From NCBI RefSeq assembly GCF_030818415.1, contig NZ_JAUTAE010000001.1, positions 1,118,501 to 1,182,500 of the forward strand: a stretch of 64,000 bases of DNA, written 5' to 3'. This stretch comes from Sphingomonas sp. SORGH_AS_0950 (GTDB lineage Bacteria > Pseudomonadota > Alphaproteobacteria > Sphingomonadales > Sphingomonadaceae). Below, piece after piece: positions 62,711 through 64,000 of the stretch (position 1 is the stretch's first letter; each line of letters opens with the position of its first letter). The notes beneath the pieces were generated by a model that was not told the origin of the DNA, ran no database searches, and worked only from the letters and a program-made list of their open reading frames with translations. The translations under genes and the position numbers were made by a program.

Positions 62711-63367
62711 ATGGACATGGCAAGCTCGACGGCCTTTGACATACAGAATGACCGAAGCGGTGATATCGGGGCGATCATGGCGCGCCTGGGCAGCGCCGGG
62801 CACCCGCATGTCCAGGCGCTGTTGCTGCCGCAGGCGTTGCTCCACGACCTGACCGACGCGGTCCATGCGGTCTGCGCGGTGCATGGCAATCACCCCTGCA
62901 TGATCGATTACGCGATGGCGCGCGGCATCCAGATCGACACCCTGCCATGGCTGATCCAGTCGTCCACCGCCTTTGCCCATGAACGCGCCTATCTGGCGCA
63001 TCTGACATCGGCGGCGGGGCCGCTGCCCTCGACGCCGGGACAGGCACAGACCGATGCGGCGCTGACCCAGTTGCGCCACACGCTGGAAATGCTGGCCAAC
63101 TCGGACCGGCGCGGTTGCGCGACCGGCGCGGTCTCCGCGCTGATCCTAGACTGGCGCGCAATCCGGCAGGTGCTCGACCAGGCGGCGCGGCGGTTCGGGC
63201 TGGCCTCACTGCCCGGCACGATGCCCGATCCGATCCTGGACGATCCCGAAGACGATACCGCCATCGGCCTGGCGCGTGCGCGCGGATTCGGCGCGACCCA
63301 GCTGTTCGTCCAGCATCGCGGCCTGTGGAACATCCTGGAGGCGCGGGCCAGCGCGCGGCGCGGATAG
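62711..63367 (+). CDS. Conserved sphingomonad-type protein of unknown function
   Basis: The 218-residue soluble protein is mostly helical with no signal peptide or membrane segment. Features include an N-terminal part with LPQALLHDLTDAVHAVCAVHGNHPCMIDYA and IDTLPWLIQSSTAFAHERAYLAHL, a middle stretch of short helices (TLEMLANSDRRGCATGAVSALILDW), and a C-terminal GLWNILEARASARRG. The conserved-looking His, Cys and Arg could bind metal or a small ligand. It may correspond to DUF6975, which I recall only loosely. ATG 62711 has a poor ribosome binding site; ATG 62717 is an alternative. It diverges from the S9 peptidase gene across 260 bases. Confidence 0.65.
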   Translation: MDMASSTAFDIQNDRSGDIGAIMARLGSAGHPHVQALLLPQALLHDLTDAVHAVCAVHGNHPCMIDYAMARGIQIDTLPWLIQSSTAFAHERAYLAHLTSAAGPLPSTPGQAQTDAALTQLRHTLEMLANSDRRGCATGAVSALILDWRAIRQVLDQAARRFGLASLPGTMPDPILDDPEDDTAIGLARARGFGATQLFVQHRGLWNILEARASARRG

Positions 63368-63476
63368 CCCCATGACGGCCGCAAAGCCTCGATCGGTCGC
63401 GGCGAACGCTCGGCTGATCGCCCTAAGGCCGCATTAACCATCTTGTACAGTTCACGATTAAGCGAGGCTCGTTACC

Positions 63477-64000
63477 GTGACAGAGATGAAAGGCGTGGTG
63501 TCCAAGGCAACTCTCTCACTCTGTGCGCTGACGGTCGCCATCCCCTCGGACGCGCGCTCGCTGCTGGATTATGTCGGCCAGTGCGTCCCCTTCGCGCGGC
63601 AAGCCTCGGGCATCTCGCTTTATGGCGATGCCTGGACATGGTGGTCGCAGGCGGCGGGGAAATATCCGCGCGGCCATGCCCCCCGGGTCGGTGCGGTCGT
63701 CGTCTTCGAAAAGACCAGCCGTCTGCCGCTCGGCCATGTCGCGGTGGTCAGCCGCGTGGTCGAGGACCGGGTGCTGATGCTGACCCATGCCAACTGGTCG
63801 ATCCAGAATGGCGAACGCGGCCATGCCGAGCAGGACGTCACGCTGTTCGACGTGTCGCCCGCCAATGACTGGAGCGTGGTGAAGGTCTGGTTCCGCGACT
63901 CGGACGGCCTGGGCAGCACGACCTATCCCATCTACGGCTTCATCTATGGCAATGGCCGTACCGCACCCGAACTGACCGGCGCCAAGCCCGATTATGTCGG
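63477..64000 (+). CDS. Exported CHAP-domain protein, 3' end outside window
   Basis: The frame from GTG 63477 (GAGG ten bases upstream; ATG 63486 also in frame) is open to the end of the window, at least 174 residues. An export signal (SKATLSLCALTVAIPSDARS) is followed by a CHAP domain: YVGQCVPFARQASGI has the catalytic Cys and RLPLGHVAVVSRVVEDRVLMLTHANW the catalytic His region. CHAP enzymes cleave peptidoglycan amide bonds. The WTWWSQAAGKYPRGHAPRVGAVVVF segment is typical of alphaproteobacterial CHAP proteins. It follows the unknown gene by about 110 bases. Confidence 0.85.
   Translation, partial: MTEMKGVVSKATLSLCALTVAIPSDARSLLDYVGQCVPFARQASGISLYGDAWTWWSQAAGKYPRGHAPRVGAVVVFEKTSRLPLGHVAVVSRVVEDRVLMLTHANWSIQNGERGHAEQDVTLFDVSPANDWSVVKVWFRDSDGLGSTTYPIYGFIYGNGRTAPELTGAKPDYV

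Noticed and set aside
63449..63475. CtrA site upstream of the CHAP gene
   Set aside because: TTAACC is present, but the second half-site after seven bases is GTAC, not TTAA; one half-site is too common to count.

Overview
The window reads as a chromosomal segment of a sphingomonad (Sphingomonadales, Alphaproteobacteria). Coding regions are strongly G+C-rich, and several genes are lineage markers: a DivL-type kinase with tyrosine in place of the phospho-histidine, a DksA that keeps only one of the four zinc cysteines, an RcdA/DUF1465 protein, an AddAB recombinase, the AmgK/MurU cell-wall recycling pair and a PEP-CTERM-like surface protein. Nearly all the sequence is dense core genome. The exception is bases 1-750, which is clearly A+T-rich and holds the 5' part of a ParA-type ATPase gene, probably the edge of an acquired island.

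Layout. 1-850: ParA-like gene running off the left edge. 0.85-6.3 kb: secreted S10 and M1 peptidases and a nitronate monooxygenase. 6.5-10.8 kb: small regulators (RcdA-like, two YdcH-like proteins, PilZ, DksA), a Ser-repeat surface protein and a host-attachment-family protein. 10.8-16 kb: serS-surE-LysM/M23 lipoprotein, an Arg/Asp-rich exported protein and tyrS. 16.2-24.9 kb: YdcZ transporter, recG, sdhE, mfd, an NTF2-like protein and a GGDEF-EAL protein. 25-30.3 kb: moaA-nadK, tRNA-Asn, a YgiB/YgiC-like pair, a glycine-zipper protein, YjbQ and a lipoprotein. 30.7-36.8 kb: secA, a TonB-domain protein, argJ, a GST and trxA. 36.9-48 kb: a long leftward cluster divL-tsaE-amgK-murU-addB-addA(-trxA), joined by 4-13 base overlaps apart from the addB-addA gap. 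48.1-64 kb: ahcY, YqgE, a peroxiredoxin, amn, an M2 (ACE-like) peptidase, an alpha/beta hydrolase, a membrane HTH-DUF4019 protein, YitT, asd, MgtC, an S9 dipeptidyl peptidase, an unknown protein and the start of a CHAP-domain protein.

Themes. Cell-cycle and c-di-GMP control are represented by DivL, RcdA-like, PilZ, GGDEF-EAL and DksA. DNA repair is represented by RecG, Mfd and AddAB. Four exported peptidases of different classes (S10, M1, M2, S9) suggest growth on peptides. Methionine-cycle control is suggested by a perfect 20-bp palindrome upstream of ahcY.

The most notable non-genic structure is a set of structured repeats of about 70-250 bp, several with terminal inverted repeats, lying mostly where two genes converge. 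One copy splits addB from addA and another abuts the mgtC start codon. I found no rRNA, CRISPR array, insertion sequence or complete new defence system. The best lead to an undescribed system is the ParA-like gene at the left edge, whose partners lie outside the window.
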